From positions 26,660,001 through 26,724,000 of the forward strand of contig OU452201.1 of the NCBI GenBank assembly GCA_911728435.2: DNA of 64,000 nucleotides, written 5' to 3'. This DNA comes from Apoderus coryli (lineage: Eukaryota; Arthropoda; Insecta; Coleoptera; Attelabidae). Both the position numbers and the translations under genes were made by a program. Shown in pieces: positions 22,143 to 32,896 of the stretch. The notes below the pieces were generated by a model. The model searched no databases and had not been told where the DNA came from. It worked only from the letters and a program-made list of their open reading frames with translations. Each line of letters begins with the position of its first letter. Position 1 is the stretch's first letter.

Positions 22143-22167
22143 TTAAACAAAAAAACCAGCATTTTAG

Positions 22168-22236
22168 TCCGCTTTGCCATTAAATTATTTTTCATTTATT
22201 ATATTTACGGACATGAAATCCTTTTAATTTTTGTGT
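22168..22236. repeat. inverted repeat arm B'
   Basis: Partner of arm B (21848-21916), with a few differences in the middle. Confidence 0.75.
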
Positions 22237-24204
22237 ATATATATATTTATATATTGAACTGTAGAATATTTACTTAATTAATTTACTTTAAGTATCTTAA
22301 TTGATTTATTTATTTATTTGACGATGTACCTGATGTATTCATTATTATTCTTATGTTTTATATGTTTTGTTTACCTGTCTACAAATTATTTTTAATTTTT
22401 TGACAAATATATATTTATTTAATTACCAATACTGCATGTAAATAATTATTGTATTACTTAATTATTGTTTGGAAGTATTATTAGTGTACATTGTATGTTG
22501 AAATGTTTATCGGATTGTAATTGGTGTTTTATTTATCAGCCTAAGCGACAGAAAAAAAGGGAGAAGAATTTTTTAAAGATATTCACGTGAGATTTTTTTA
22601 ATTGGGGTTTACTGTCAATACGTATTCGATTAACACTCACAGAAGTTTAAGGACGTTTGAAATATATATTGCAACGTTTGGTGAAGCTATATATTATTTT
22701 GCTTATATGACACAGATCGTCTGAATATTTTCTAAATTACATTTACAAAAAGAACCTGTCGTAACTACGACTTGTAGATTGGACAAAGTCAATATACAGG
22801 GTGATTCATTCTATTATTCAAAGTTCTCGGGAACTACAAGAGGTATTTACCTGAAACTTAGGGGTTCGGTATTATTGGGAACGTTCTATATTGATGTACT
22901 ATTTCCTGGTATATTACTACCGGTTATTCCGAAAAATGTCAACATTTTCACAAACAAAACTGTAGAAAACATTATGTTAGGTTTAGGTATTGGGTATGCT
23001 TAACAAAGTGGTCTTTAAATTGTGCAGACTTTAAATTGTGCTATTTCTGTAATTACTATTTCTACTTTTCAAGAAGATACACATACACAATCTTGTAGCC
23101 CAGTTATTACTTATTTTAGAAATTTCTAAAATTATTGTCATTTGCAATAAAATTAAAACAAGCACTATTAAATTTTCTAATAATCGTAAGTAAAATGTTA
23201 AAAACCGTTTACCTCTACATCGACTGAAATATCACTAAATCTGACAACGAAGACATACCGCTTACACTCTGGTAGTCAAACAGATTGGAGAATCTGGCGA
23301 TTCCTTTAATCTGGCCGTCGTCGGTTTTATATCAATTGTTAATTAATTAGGTACGCGCTTTAAACAATTTCCTTATCTTTAATAACTAATAGGCGTAAAA
23401 TGACTCAATTGGCAGAATTTTCGTAAACATATTTTAATAAAAAAAAATGTATGTTTCATTTTAGAAAGTTCTTGTGAACGGAACAACGATTCCGAAACAT
23501 TTATCAACACAGATAATTTTGCCATTAATGAGTACTACACATGGTTTCGATTATAAGTATGTATGAACTTACTTTAATGGCTTTATTAAAAATTTAAATA
23601 ACGTCAAAGCATAATTAACTTCTTGTAAATAAAGAAATATATACGACGCAAATGATAGCGAAGCAATGAAATTGGCGCACGTTTATGGCGATAACTCATT
23701 ATGTGACTATGTGACCGCATCTGAAAGATAAGTGGAAAATTCTTATTCGAAACAGGAATGTCATCATAATAAAATTTTTATTTTCAGATCAACAATAATT
23801 ATTTTCACCTTCTCTCTTATAAACCTTATAGGGCAGTTTTCATAACATGAGGAATATCTCTAACAGTTTTCAATGATACTGTTGCAGTGCCTTGTATTAA
23901 GTTGCAGTTTGAACCAATGCCTTATTTTATAATGTTATTTCAATTTTTACATTTGTATTAACTCATCTATTACGAACAATTTCAGTGCATCCATCGAACG
24001 AAATCAATTTAGACGGTTCAGTAATTATTTGAGCAAACCTCTGGGCTCTCTGTTTTTATGTTTTTGCTGAACAACTAATCTCGACTACTATGAAAACGTG
24101 GTAAGCAAGTATAGTGTGGTGTGCTTTCAATACCCTACTGACATTTGTAGTTATCTGCTTTTGCGAAATAAAAATACATTTTTAATGTTTGACATAAGCA
24201 ATTA
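22237..24204. other. mostly unassigned; one mariner-type terminus
   Basis: At 22794 the sequence reads TACAGGGTGATTCATT, the same end word as the 53.1 kb mariner-type element. The following 74-codon frame (22779-23003) has no transposase motif. The rest is AT-rich without a supported feature. Confidence 0.35.
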
Positions 24205-25270
24205 ATTGGTTTGTTAGAACAATTGGATTTGATGTGGTCGTTAGGGATTTCCTGTGTGCTAAGATCGATAGAATCGGCTTACGTGGGCCAATTAACTCAT
24301 GGATTGATCCATATTTGAGACATAGGAGTATGGCGGTAAGGTTTGGCGGAGTCATATCTAACTTTCGGGATCTTGACATGGGCACGCCTCAAGGTAGCGT
24401 GCTAGGGCCGTAACTATTCTTATTATATGTCAATGATCTTCCCATTAACATCACCCATGGGACGTTGTACATGTACGCCGATGACACAACTATTTTACTG
24501 GATGACAAGGATCCAGACACTCTAAATAATAAAATCAACGCGACTCTCATAGAGGTTCAGTCTTGGTGTAAGAAGAATAATCTCATTGTCAACTGTAGCA
24601 AGACTGTTTATTTACGTTTCCACAGATATAAAAGGTCATTGAATTTTGACATACATTTTAGTAACATTCACATACCATGGTCCTTATAGATTCTGAACTC
24701 AGTTGGAAGAACCATCTGGATAACGGGTGCGGAAAGATCTGTACAGGCCTGTTTGTCCTGCATTCTTTAAAGAGCTATATGGCCAGACAGTCTCTAGTGT
24801 CTGTTTATTATGCCCCAATATATTCGACAATTTCTTATAACATTACGCTGTGGGTAGATGCTCGGAGATAGACCGAATTTTTCGACTGCAAAAACGGGCG
24901 ATTAGGAATATTTTTAATATTCCATACAGAGGTCGAGAGACCTTAGACAAAATCAAATATACATATTATTATTTTAATTTGCTTCCTTCAGTCATGAGGA
25001 GTTGCCAATCGGAGAATATTTTGAAAAGAACATTGAGGAAATTTTAAGCGAGTAACGCCTTTTACAGCTTCAACGAATTAATTTTCTCATTGTAGTGTAT
25101 TCGTGATTTCTTGTTTTTATTGTAATTATTTATTTTTACTGTGTTATGTGTTTTTTTGATATGTATTAATGTTGTGGAAGTCAACTATTGTTTGTTATTT
25201 TTAGTGTTCATTGTTTTATTATTATTATTTTCTATGTACAATAAAGATTGTATATCTTAAGACTAATAAA
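24205..25270 (+). pseudogene. non-LTR retrotransposon (Jockey/CR1-like), 5'-truncated
   Basis: Reverse transcriptase of a LINE, reading from the palm to the thumb. Visible in order: AKIDRIGLRGPINSWIDPYL, MGTPQGSVLGP (motif B) interrupted by a TAA at about 24411, then LFLLYVNDLP and the catalytic MYADDT (motif C) near 24474. The frame changes near 24680, before WKNHLDNGCGKI, and again near 24850, before RIFRLQKRAIRNIFNIPYRG. Motif A with the first catalytic aspartate is missing at the truncated 5' end. The 3' end runs to an AATAAAG signal near 25240. At least one stop and two frame changes, so it is dead. Confidence 0.85.
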
Positions 25271-25870
25271 GAGTATTGTGTTGTATTGTATAAAATTGTA
25301 TTGAAGATCACGCTATAAAAGACGAGTCACTTATAAAATCTAAACTGATTTAGCTATGTTTTAAGAAATAGATGATAACGTTTCCATGTTATATTTTCAA
25401 GCATGCTTACACAACTATCTCAAAATTATATGAATAAGAATATAAAGTATAAACCCCGTGTCACCAGTTTGATCAGCCCGAGTATTACAACATGGGCTCA
25501 TAGAGGCGAAACACGGTTCCTCTCTGCAGACTCGTAGGAGGGCAGAGAGCGGGTAACACTCGTTTTGCGTGAGGGATCGTGCCTAGTCTGTAATTCAATA
25601 CTAGGCGTGACATTAGCCAGAGGAGTAAACCTAAACAACTGTTTAAGTTTAAAAGACGTCTGATGTGCGACCAGTGTGGGAGAGTATTTACTGACGAACA
25701 AATAATCATCACAGTTTGTTAATATATGGAAGCTTTAATAATTTAATTTGTTGGGATAGCCCAGTAGTTATAGACCATATTTATGTATATTATGTTTTGA
25801 ATAAATCCATAAATAAAACCACGTCTACTCCACAAAATACTTATATATATGTTCAAACACGAATTAAAGT
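25271..25870. other. unassigned stretch before a hammerhead
   Basis: Two overlapping minus-strand frames at 25485-25712 have no recognised motif. The part after about 25700 is probably the remains of a Penelope-type terminal repeat that carries the hammerhead that follows. Confidence 0.3.
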
Positions 25871-25912
25871 GCCAGACATGTTTCAGAAATTTAATTTTCC
25901 ATCATCAGTGGC
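25871..25912 (-). ncRNA. hammerhead ribozyme (Penelope type)
   Basis: All hammerhead parts are present in 42 nt on the minus strand: stem I GCCA with UGGC, core CUGAUGA, stem II GGAAA with UUUCU around an AU-rich loop, core GAAAC, the two-base loop AU, and GUC as the cleavage triplet. The stem III region is the palindrome ACAUGU, the mark of the minimal ribozymes in Penelope-like terminal repeats, which can pair as dimers. No Penelope coding sequence is adjacent, so this is a leftover terminal repeat. Confidence 0.8.
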
Positions 25913-27044
25913 TTAGTTTAACATAGTTACGAAATCATGTTTTTACAAACTTATGGCATGGACATTTAATGATCTATATACACGTTTGTGGAAAAATTAC
26001 CTCAAATAAAATGAAATTAAAAGATTAAAATCATATCTTAATAATGCTATTAGTAGTCAAAAATTATATGTGCACAGTTATGTATAATAAATCTGTAATT
26101 TTGTCTGTTATTCAGCAATTTCTTTAGAATATCATGATTAATTTAAAAAATTTTGGAGAACGTTCTTCGGAGATCTAGGTACATCTACATTTAAAGTGAG
26201 CATAAATTTTAACTAATTAGGTGAACTAGATTAGTGACTATGTAGGTACTGCAGTTTTATTGCAGGTTTTATACTATTAACAAAGAGGCAAATTGTAAAA
26301 AATAACAAATATATTAGATCCAACCGTTTAGTAAAAAGTGGTGTTCTTTGTGTACATCAAACCAATTTACATAGACTCAAGCTTTTTCAAATTTAAAACG
26401 TCATCAGGTATTCAGGTCCTTAAAATTTTACGCTTACCATCGGTGGTATATGGCACATTATACACAAGAATTAAGAATCCCTCCAAAAAACTGCACTAAC
26501 CAAATTGCTAGGTATTCATTTATGCCATCACAGGTGGTTTATTGTTTCTAGAACATTACTTATACACTCGATTAGGGTAGATTGTGTGATTAATAGCCTT
26601 ATTGCACAGATTGTGTTACGTGACAACTCTGTTAGTAAGATTTCTGGTTCTAGAGTAATGAATTAAACATTTATAGATTTCTTACCTAGTTTATTATCAT
26701 ATACCTACAGTTAAAGCCGAAAACTTTTTGTTAGCAAGGTGTATTTCAATAATTTTATTAATGCTGTTTACTAAGGACCAGTTTTGTCCTAAGATTTTCA
26801 AACTCGAATTCCTCGAAAACCTTTAAGTTTTTCGCGAAAAAAGAAGTATGCCGTTTATATGTAGAAAACTTTATTTTATCACATTTTTGAAACAAAATGA
26901 ATAAAAACCACAAGGAAAAAAAGTTAGGTTATAATTAAGGCAAGGGTCCCCCGGTTTATCCGCCTATGGTCATTTTATTAAATTTCATGTCAGTTTACGA
27001 CAAAATATGCCAGTCCTTACATAAATATATTTATAACACATATA
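25913..27044. other. unassigned AT-rich stretch
   Basis: No frame, RNA or repeat that I can support. Confidence 0.4.
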
Positions 27045-28516
27045 ATAAACTCCTGTTTAGAAACGAATTATTTTCCTGATGCGTGGAAAGTGGCCGTTGT
27101 TAATCCATTGTCGAAGGTTACGACGCCAGAAGCCTTTTCAGACTTACGACCTATAAGCATACTTCCAGTGTTGTCAAAGATTTTGAAAAGAGCAGTTTAT
27201 CGGCAGATTGTTCGGTATGTGGATTCTCACAAAATTCTTCCGGATTGTCAAGCTGGGTTTCGCTCCGGATTCAGTACTTCCACGGCTCTTAACCAACTGA
27301 CGGATGACATTGTTAGAGGAATTGATGATAAACTATTGACGTATCTTGTAACTTTAGATTTCTCGAAGGCTTTTGATACTATAAGTCATACTTTGTTGTC
27401 TGCCAAATTGAAGTTTTATGGCTTTTCTGTTGGTGCTATGCAGTTTATTCAATTTTATCTATCCAATCGGACTCAACGTGTATACGTAAATGGTAATCGG
27501 TTATCCTTAACAAATGTGAGTTCTGGAGTTCCACAGGGATCAATTTTGTGGCCGCTTCTTTTCATATTGTACACGGCAGATATTCTTACATCTACAAAAT
27601 TTTGTAAAGTCAATGCCTTTGCAGATGACACGCAGGTTTATTGATCCTTTAATAAAACAAATACTGGTGAAACTATTAAAAATATAAATATGGATCTTCA
27701 ATCCCTACAAAGCCTAATCCAGAAAAGTGTTATGTTATGCTTTTTGGTAATAAAAACTTGCGTGCTCTAATACCAGATGGGTGTATTAAGATAGGTGATG
27801 TCCCATTGAATCTGGTTTCCAATGTGAAAAATTTGGGTGTGGTGCTTGATCCCGATTTGAAATTTAACCTACATGTTAATTATTTATTAAAGAAATGTTT
27901 TGGAACGTTAAAGTTGTTGTTTTCATACAGATATGATTTCAGGCCTTCTCTAAAAAAATGCTGTCCGACTGGTTGGTTCTCTCCAAGTTTTTTAGTTACG
28001 CCGATACTGTTTACGGACCTTACCTCGATAAACAAAATCGAGCCAGAATATAGAGGGTACAGAACTTCTGCTGCCGGTTTGTTTTTTGCTTGAGAAAATA
28101 TGATCACATATCACATAAGATTAAAGAACTTAATTGGCTAAAGATGTCTGAAAGACGGGAATTCAGTTTTTGCTCTGTGTGTTTTGTCTTATATCCTAAG
28201 ATTGGCTATATGTATTTGTACATTATTAATGTTAATAATGATGATTTTTGTCATATTTATATATTTTCTTCTTTATAATCATAATAATGCTAATTTATAT
28301 CTTTTTTTCTCCTTTGCAGCATATTGTTATTATTGTTTATTGTCCCGTTGTCGTATTCTTGTTGTTAATCGAAACAAATTAAAGTACCTAAGTAGTGTAG
28401 AAGTGAATTGTCATGTCTGTATAATTTGCAAATTAGGTTGGAGTAGCATATTGCTAAACTTCGCCTTGTTTGTAAATTTCTTCCAAGTAAAGACGATTTA
28501 TTATTATTATTATTTA
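27045..28516 (+). pseudogene. non-LTR retrotransposon (Jockey/CR1-like), 5'-truncated
   Basis: The reverse transcriptase starts at NYFPDAWKVAVV and has DLRPISILPVLSKIL, motif A LDFSKAFDTI, motif B SSGVPQGSI and motif C AFADDTQ, all in one frame to 27644. A stop follows at once. The remainder continues with frame changes (KNLGVVLDPDLKFN near 27830, then RKYDHISHKIKELNWLKM near 28090-28145). The tail ends in an ATT/TTA microsatellite at about 28498-28515. In motif B the usual GPLL is WPLL. The RKYD...SHK block is also in the LINE at 58.7 kb, so the two are related but not identical families. Confidence 0.87.
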
Positions 28517-28606
28517 ACTAGGTGAATAAATATGCTACATTTGGTTAATTCATATTTACTCGTTTCGAAAATATTTCAAAAACATCGTACTCAGGCAGTC
28601 ATCTTT

Positions 28607-28727
28607 AACACCCTGTATCTTTGTAAATAAGGCCTTTTCGAAAAATTACAATTTAGGTTTTTTTCATGATTAGATGTCCCCAATTCGCTCACAAATTTTG
28701 GCCATGTCTTTCTGAAACACCCTGTAT
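28607..28727. repeat. two mariner-type termini in tandem
   Basis: AACACCCTGTAT occurs at 28607-28618 and again at 28716-28727 in the same orientation. This is the inverted form of the ACAGGGTG ends of the mariner-type elements in the window. Likely end fragments of small elements. Confidence 0.4.
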
Positions 28728-29037
28728 AATATGATTTTCATTTGTGATTCTGATGTGATAGGCTCTAGTCGTCAGTTTTCGTTGTAGTGTTTATTAAATT
28801 GTGTATTAGTTTTATATAAATATCTTTCATTGGAATTAATTTTAAAACGTTTTTGAATTTGAATTTGTTTTTTTTTTGTTATTTGATTAGTTTAGTTAAT
28901 AGCATAGCATAGCAGAAACAATTTCAATAGGTTCGATAGAAGTAGTCCATATTGAAGTGGAGTGAGTGTTATTGATGAAAAAATAAAAAGTCAACCTCCA
29001 CGAAAAACCAATATTATGCTCTTGGAGCGGATATCGA
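28728..29037. other. unassigned stretch
   Basis: AT-rich, no supported feature; the last part probably belongs to the Penelope-type repeat with the next hammerhead. Confidence 0.35.
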
Positions 29038-29078
29038 ACCAGACATGTTTCGAGGCATCAATCCCCATCATCAGTGGT
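29038..29078 (-). ncRNA. hammerhead ribozyme (Penelope type)
   Basis: Minus strand: stem I ACCA with UGGU, core CUGAUGA, stem II GGGG with CCUC (one G-U pair), GAAAC, AU, cleavage triplet GUC. It shares the ACAUGU palindrome with the 25.9 kb and 61.8 kb copies but differs in stems I and II, so it comes from a different repeat family. No adjacent Penelope coding region. Confidence 0.78.
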
Positions 29079-30119
29079 CGAATAATCTTAAAAAACTAAG
29101 GTGCACGGTACATGAACGATCAACGTCGACAATAAGAGAAACGCATTGGTGTCACTCCGTGAAAATAAACAAAAACTGAACTATAATTTACTTAAAATTT
29201 CATCATTCTATCGAATTTATCTTAAAACCAAAATAACTATTACCATACCATATTATACTTGACATTTATAGCACGTACAACAAAATTCCACATATAAGTA
29301 TAACATTGACACACTTTCAACGTTTCGTTTTCTTCTAAAAAAATGAATTGTTAAATTGATTTTTTTTATTAATGTTATATTTTAGAGCAAAATAAATTAT
29401 AGAGTTGGATCTGACTTTATGGTTTTTTGTGTTGAAGTTATTACGCCAATGAGCTACCGCATTTCTTACCTCGATGAAAATGTGTAGGTACCTCGTAAGC
29501 GTACACCGTCCTACCAAAAATGATAAAACAAGCTCACAAATTAACAGAGTTATTGGCTTGTATCCATATTAACTGGGACACCCTGATTATTATAATAGAA
29601 TATTATTTAGTTTTATAGAATGCTATTTTGAAATGAAATTAATATAAAAATTACATCAAATATATCTAAAATTCATAAACATGAGTTCCTGTAGCGGAAT
29701 ATTTATTAGTTGCATTAAGTCTTCAATTCAATACATGAAATAACATACCTATTTTTATTAATGTAGCTGAAGTTCGTGCTTTATTAGTTTATAACTATAA
29801 TTTAATGAGTTGTCGTTAAATTGTCAGGTATTTAATTAAATTTATTAATTCTATTAAGTTTTCGTTTTGTCTTACTTCATGCCTACTGTTTTTATGTGAC
29901 AGTCCTCATAAATGGTGAATTATGCGCGCTGAAAATATCAGAAGTCGGTTCCAGTCGAGTATAAATAGGTACATAGTGGCTGATATGCCGCCGAAGAAGG
30001 TGATGAGACGGTCTCTTGCTGTGCACAAGAGATAAATATCGTTCCGAAAATATACCTGGGATATTCCTTTAGGTCAGAACGACCAATAGTTAATCGGACT
30101 AATTTAGAATTTGGAAATT
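29079..30119. other. unassigned stretch
   Basis: A mariner-type end word (GACACCCTG) lies near 29568. A 60-codon minus frame (29335-29517) is not supported. Nothing else identified. Confidence 0.35.
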
Positions 30120-30490
30120 GAAATGGACCGGGTGGTCTATATCATGAGTTTCCCACTTTTGACAAGAGGCCATTTTGTTTGCGAAGGTGACAGGGATCTG
30201 AAACTTAAGCACGTTCGTCAGGCCTTTTTACGGGACACCACCCAGAGACAACAGAACACGTGCTCTTTGAATGCATGGCACTTTTCTGTAAAAGGCTAAA
30301 ACACCTTGGAGGGGTGACTATAACACCCGAAGAGGCAAGGAATTTAGCCCCCAGAGAAATCATTAACTTCATGAAAAGTGTGGGATAGCTGGGCAATTCA
30401 TAGATTAGAGTCATTCACAAAAGATCTTCTGCAGGTCGAAGTGACCAAGAAATTTAGCTCGGACCAATTTATAAGTGGCCAAGTAATATT
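30120..30490 (+). pseudogene. LINE C-terminal fragment (R1/I-like)
   Basis: One frame ending at the stop 30386-30388 reads ETTEHVLFECMALFCKRL, then PEEARNLAPREIINFMKSVG. The H-V-L-F-E-C block with a basic helix and a short FMKSVG-type ending is the C-terminal zinc-knuckle and tail of R1/I-type LINEs. The text upstream (30150-30230) is out of frame with it. Only the 3' end of the element remains. Confidence 0.6.
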
Positions 30491-30797
30491 TTGACGGTCA
30501 TCTTCATAATAATTGTAACGAACATTGTTTAGTTAGCTTGTTTACAAAATGTTGAACTGGACATTATGATAGTTTATAACGTTGTTAGTTTTGAAAACAT
30601 CAATAGGTAACATTGTTTATGACTGCTATAGGTTTTTAGATGTTAGTTTTGAATATTATACGCAATACACAAAGAAATACATAAAAATGCAAACATTTAA
30701 AGATATGTTATAGATTTTTAGCGTGATTAACATAATATTGCAACCAAACTCACAAAAAAATGTACCTAACTATAAAGAAAGAATAATTTAACTAAGG
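30421..30797. other. LINE 3' UTR remnant and unassigned sequence
   Basis: Sequence after the LINE stop, running to the errantivirus target site. No feature supported. Confidence 0.35.
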
Positions 30798-30801
30798 TGC
30801 A

Positions 30802-31034
30802 AGTTAAGAACGCATTCCTGTACACATAGACAACTATTCTGCTTATTCAGCCAGTACTTATATTACAGATAATATGATGTTATAAATACAAGTACATCTC
30901 TATTGTAATTGTCTTTTATGCTTTTTCTCACGTTAAGTGAAACATTTATTTTGTAAAGATTAAATAAAAGAACCTGTGTTCAAACTTTGTTTTTCCTTTT
31001 TAAAAAGTTCTTCCGAAGAACCAAAAACATAACT
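30802..31034 (+). repeat. errantivirus 5' LTR
   Basis: It begins AGTTAAGAACGC and ends AAACATAACT. It contains an AATAAA signal at 30963-30968. Its only difference from the 3' LTR lies immediately before that signal. Confidence 0.95.
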
Positions 31035-31051
31035 GGCGCAGTCGGTAGGAT
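31034..31051 (+). promoter_or_regulatory. primer binding site, tRNA-Ser type
   Basis: TGGCGCAGTCGGTAGGAT starts at the last base of the LTR. It is the 18-base type complementary to the tRNA-Ser 3' end, as used by the Drosophila 17.6/297 group of errantiviruses. It primes minus-strand cDNA synthesis. Confidence 0.85.
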
Positions 31052-31357
31052 TTTTCAAAATTAATTGTATCGCACAGTTAATTTCTGTTTTAACAGTTAA
31101 TTGAAAAATAAAAAAAATCGCGGCGAAAAGATTTTTTCTTGAGGGTATATCAAGTCGAAAATCAAACGGTCGTGATAGTGAACGGGAGAACTACAAGAGT
31201 GAACAAAGTGAGCACAGAAGTCCTGGGGAAACGTCTAGCATCGACAGGAACCTATAGGCAGCCAAAAAACGTAGAATTAAGAAGACCTGGGGAAAATCTC
31301 ACATCGATCGAACCTGGGGACACTAGATTAAGAAAAGAAGAAAAACGGAATACGGAA

Positions 31358-31374
31358 ATGAAAATATTCCTACT
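31358..31374 (+). CDS. env: env leader exon (start codon and splice donor)
   Basis: An ATG and a few hydrophobic codons are followed directly by a consensus donor (GTAAGT, 31375-31380). The acceptor at 36658/36659 continues in matching phase, which would complete a hydrophobic signal peptide for Env. A spliced env message is the rule in errantiviruses. The exact use of these sites is inferred. Confidence 0.65.
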
Positions 31375-31501
31375 GTAAGTCCTTTTTATTATCATATCAT
31401 TAGTCCTTAAGTTAGTTATATATTTTCGGTGAACATTGGTTGATTTTCAATTTAATTTCAATTTTAGTAATAATATTATTAAGAAAAACTCATAACATTT
31501 T

Positions 31502-32896
31502 ATGTCAGATCCAGAATTACAAGACCTTTTGACACAATTTACAAATTTCACTTTATCTAACACAACAAATATGCCTGAAACTCCAACCAATTTTCAATTA
31601 TTAAAACTTTACGTAGATTCAATACCGTTTTATGATGGTAATCCACATACTCTAAGTATCTTTATTGATGGTTGTGAGCATTTGCTAGCAACTTTTTCCA
31701 GACAAAACGATAATGCACTAAATAGCTTTCTCATACGAGCTATTTTAGGTAAATTAACAGGCAGAGCTCTTATGCTCATCGGATGCAGAACAGAACTTAG
31801 ATTATGGAATGATATTAAAAATGCTTTAATGTTAAGTTTTGGTGATCAAAGAAATATTGACTGTCTATTACAAGACCTATTATCACTAAAGCCTCTTAAA
31901 AACGAATCCGCTTACAATTTTGGTATGCGTATTCAAGACCAAAGAAGTCTAATTATTTCTAAATTAAACTCGATAACAACAATCACGGCAGAAGAGAAAA
32001 TAATTAATCTTAAAAATTATGACGATTTAGCTCTTAAAACTTTTATTAAGGGACTAACCGGACAAATACAAACGAATGTAAGACTAAGAAATCCAATAAG
32101 CCTGGAAATTGCTATGGGATATCTCGTAGAGGAAGAAAACTTTTTATATTCAACACAACGCTCAAACTCGCTCAACACACAAACAAATTTTAGCCCATTA
32201 CAAAGAGTATCATTTACAGGACCACCGCCTACGAAACCTTCATTTCAGGTACCACAATTTCGACCACCAACTTTATTTCCACAACAACCACAATTTTCTA
32301 ATCCATCAACATCTCAAAATTTTATACAGAGACCATTATTTCCAACTACGTCTTTTACAAGACCAGCATTTAATTTTCAAAGACCACAAAATCCTAATTT
32401 TGCAAATTTTCAAAGACCAAATTTCTCACCAATGTTTCGTCAAAATAATTTCCCAAGCCAGAGACAACCATATTTTCTACAGCGACCTTCACAGATGCCG
32501 CAAATCCAAAATCGTCCCAATAATGACAACACTAGATTTAAACCAGAGCCAATGGACACTTCAAGCTCAAATTCTCGTCTCAGACCTAAACACCCAAATT
32601 TTACATTTACAGAGTTACATAACCACAATTTGGAAAACCCCTATGAAAATCTATCTTATTACGACGAATATAATTATTATGACATTGAAAATCCTGACCT
32701 GTATCATTATTATAATAATTATTATGATGGTAACAATTATTCAGAATGTGATAATCAAGCAGAATTTTATAAAAACGCATATGATACCTCTCAAGCTGTT
32801 CCTAGCAAAGAAGACACACAAGACACAGACATTACACAAGACAGTACCGAACTTGAAAATTTTCCAATTGTCTCGACGAACAAACATCCAACTTAA
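31502..32896 (+). CDS. gag: errantivirus Gag
   Basis: A 464-residue structural polyprotein expected to build the intracellular particle and bind the genomic RNA. It starts at the first good ATG after the leader. The N-terminal half (residues about 25-200) is a helical capsid-like region with SIPFYDGNPHTLSIFIDG and later KTFIKGLTGQIQ, matching Gypsy-group Gag. Residues about 230-350 are rich in F, P, Q and N with repeated RP-like units. The end is rich in Y, N and D. There is no CCHC zinc knuckle, as is usual for errantiviruses. The frame is open throughout. Pol lies in the -1 frame and begins at the slip site eleven codons before the gag stop. Confidence 0.9.
   Translation: MSDPELQDLLTQFTNFTLSNTTNMPETPTNFQLLKLYVDSIPFYDGNPHTLSIFIDGCEHLLATFSRQNDNALNSFLIRAILGKLTGRALMLIGCRTELRLWNDIKNALMLSFGDQRNIDCLLQDLLSLKPLKNESAYNFGMRIQDQRSLIISKLNSITTITAEEKIINLKNYDDLALKTFIKGLTGQIQTNVRLRNPISLEIAMGYLVEEENFLYSTQRSNSLNTQTNFSPLQRVSFTGPPPTKPSFQVPQFRPPTLFPQQPQFSNPSTSQNFIQRPLFPTTSFTRPAFNFQRPQNPNFANFQRPNFSPMFRQNNFPSQRQPYFLQRPSQMPQIQNRPNNDNTRFKPEPMDTSSSNSRLRPKHPNFTFTELHNHNLENPYENLSYYDEYNYYDIENPDLYHYYNNYYDGNNYSECDNQAEFYKNAYDTSQAVPSKEDTQDTDITQDSTELENFPIVSTNKHPT
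32857..32863 (+). promoter_or_regulatory. -1 ribosomal frameshift site
   Basis: The heptamer AAATTTT is phased A-AAT-TTT in the gag frame, the X-XXY-YYZ form. In the pol frame a TGA (32854-32856) lies immediately upstream, so the heptamer begins exactly where pol opens. I did not fold the downstream sequence for a stimulating structure. Confidence 0.7.

Noticed and set aside
25485..25712. Overlapping minus-strand frames of 67-75 codons
   Set aside because: Two overlapping frames without any recognised motif; not supported as a gene.
31139..31378. A separate protein from the errantivirus leader
   Set aside because: The frame lacks an ATG near its start. Only its last codons, from the ATG at 31358, make sense, as the env leader exon.
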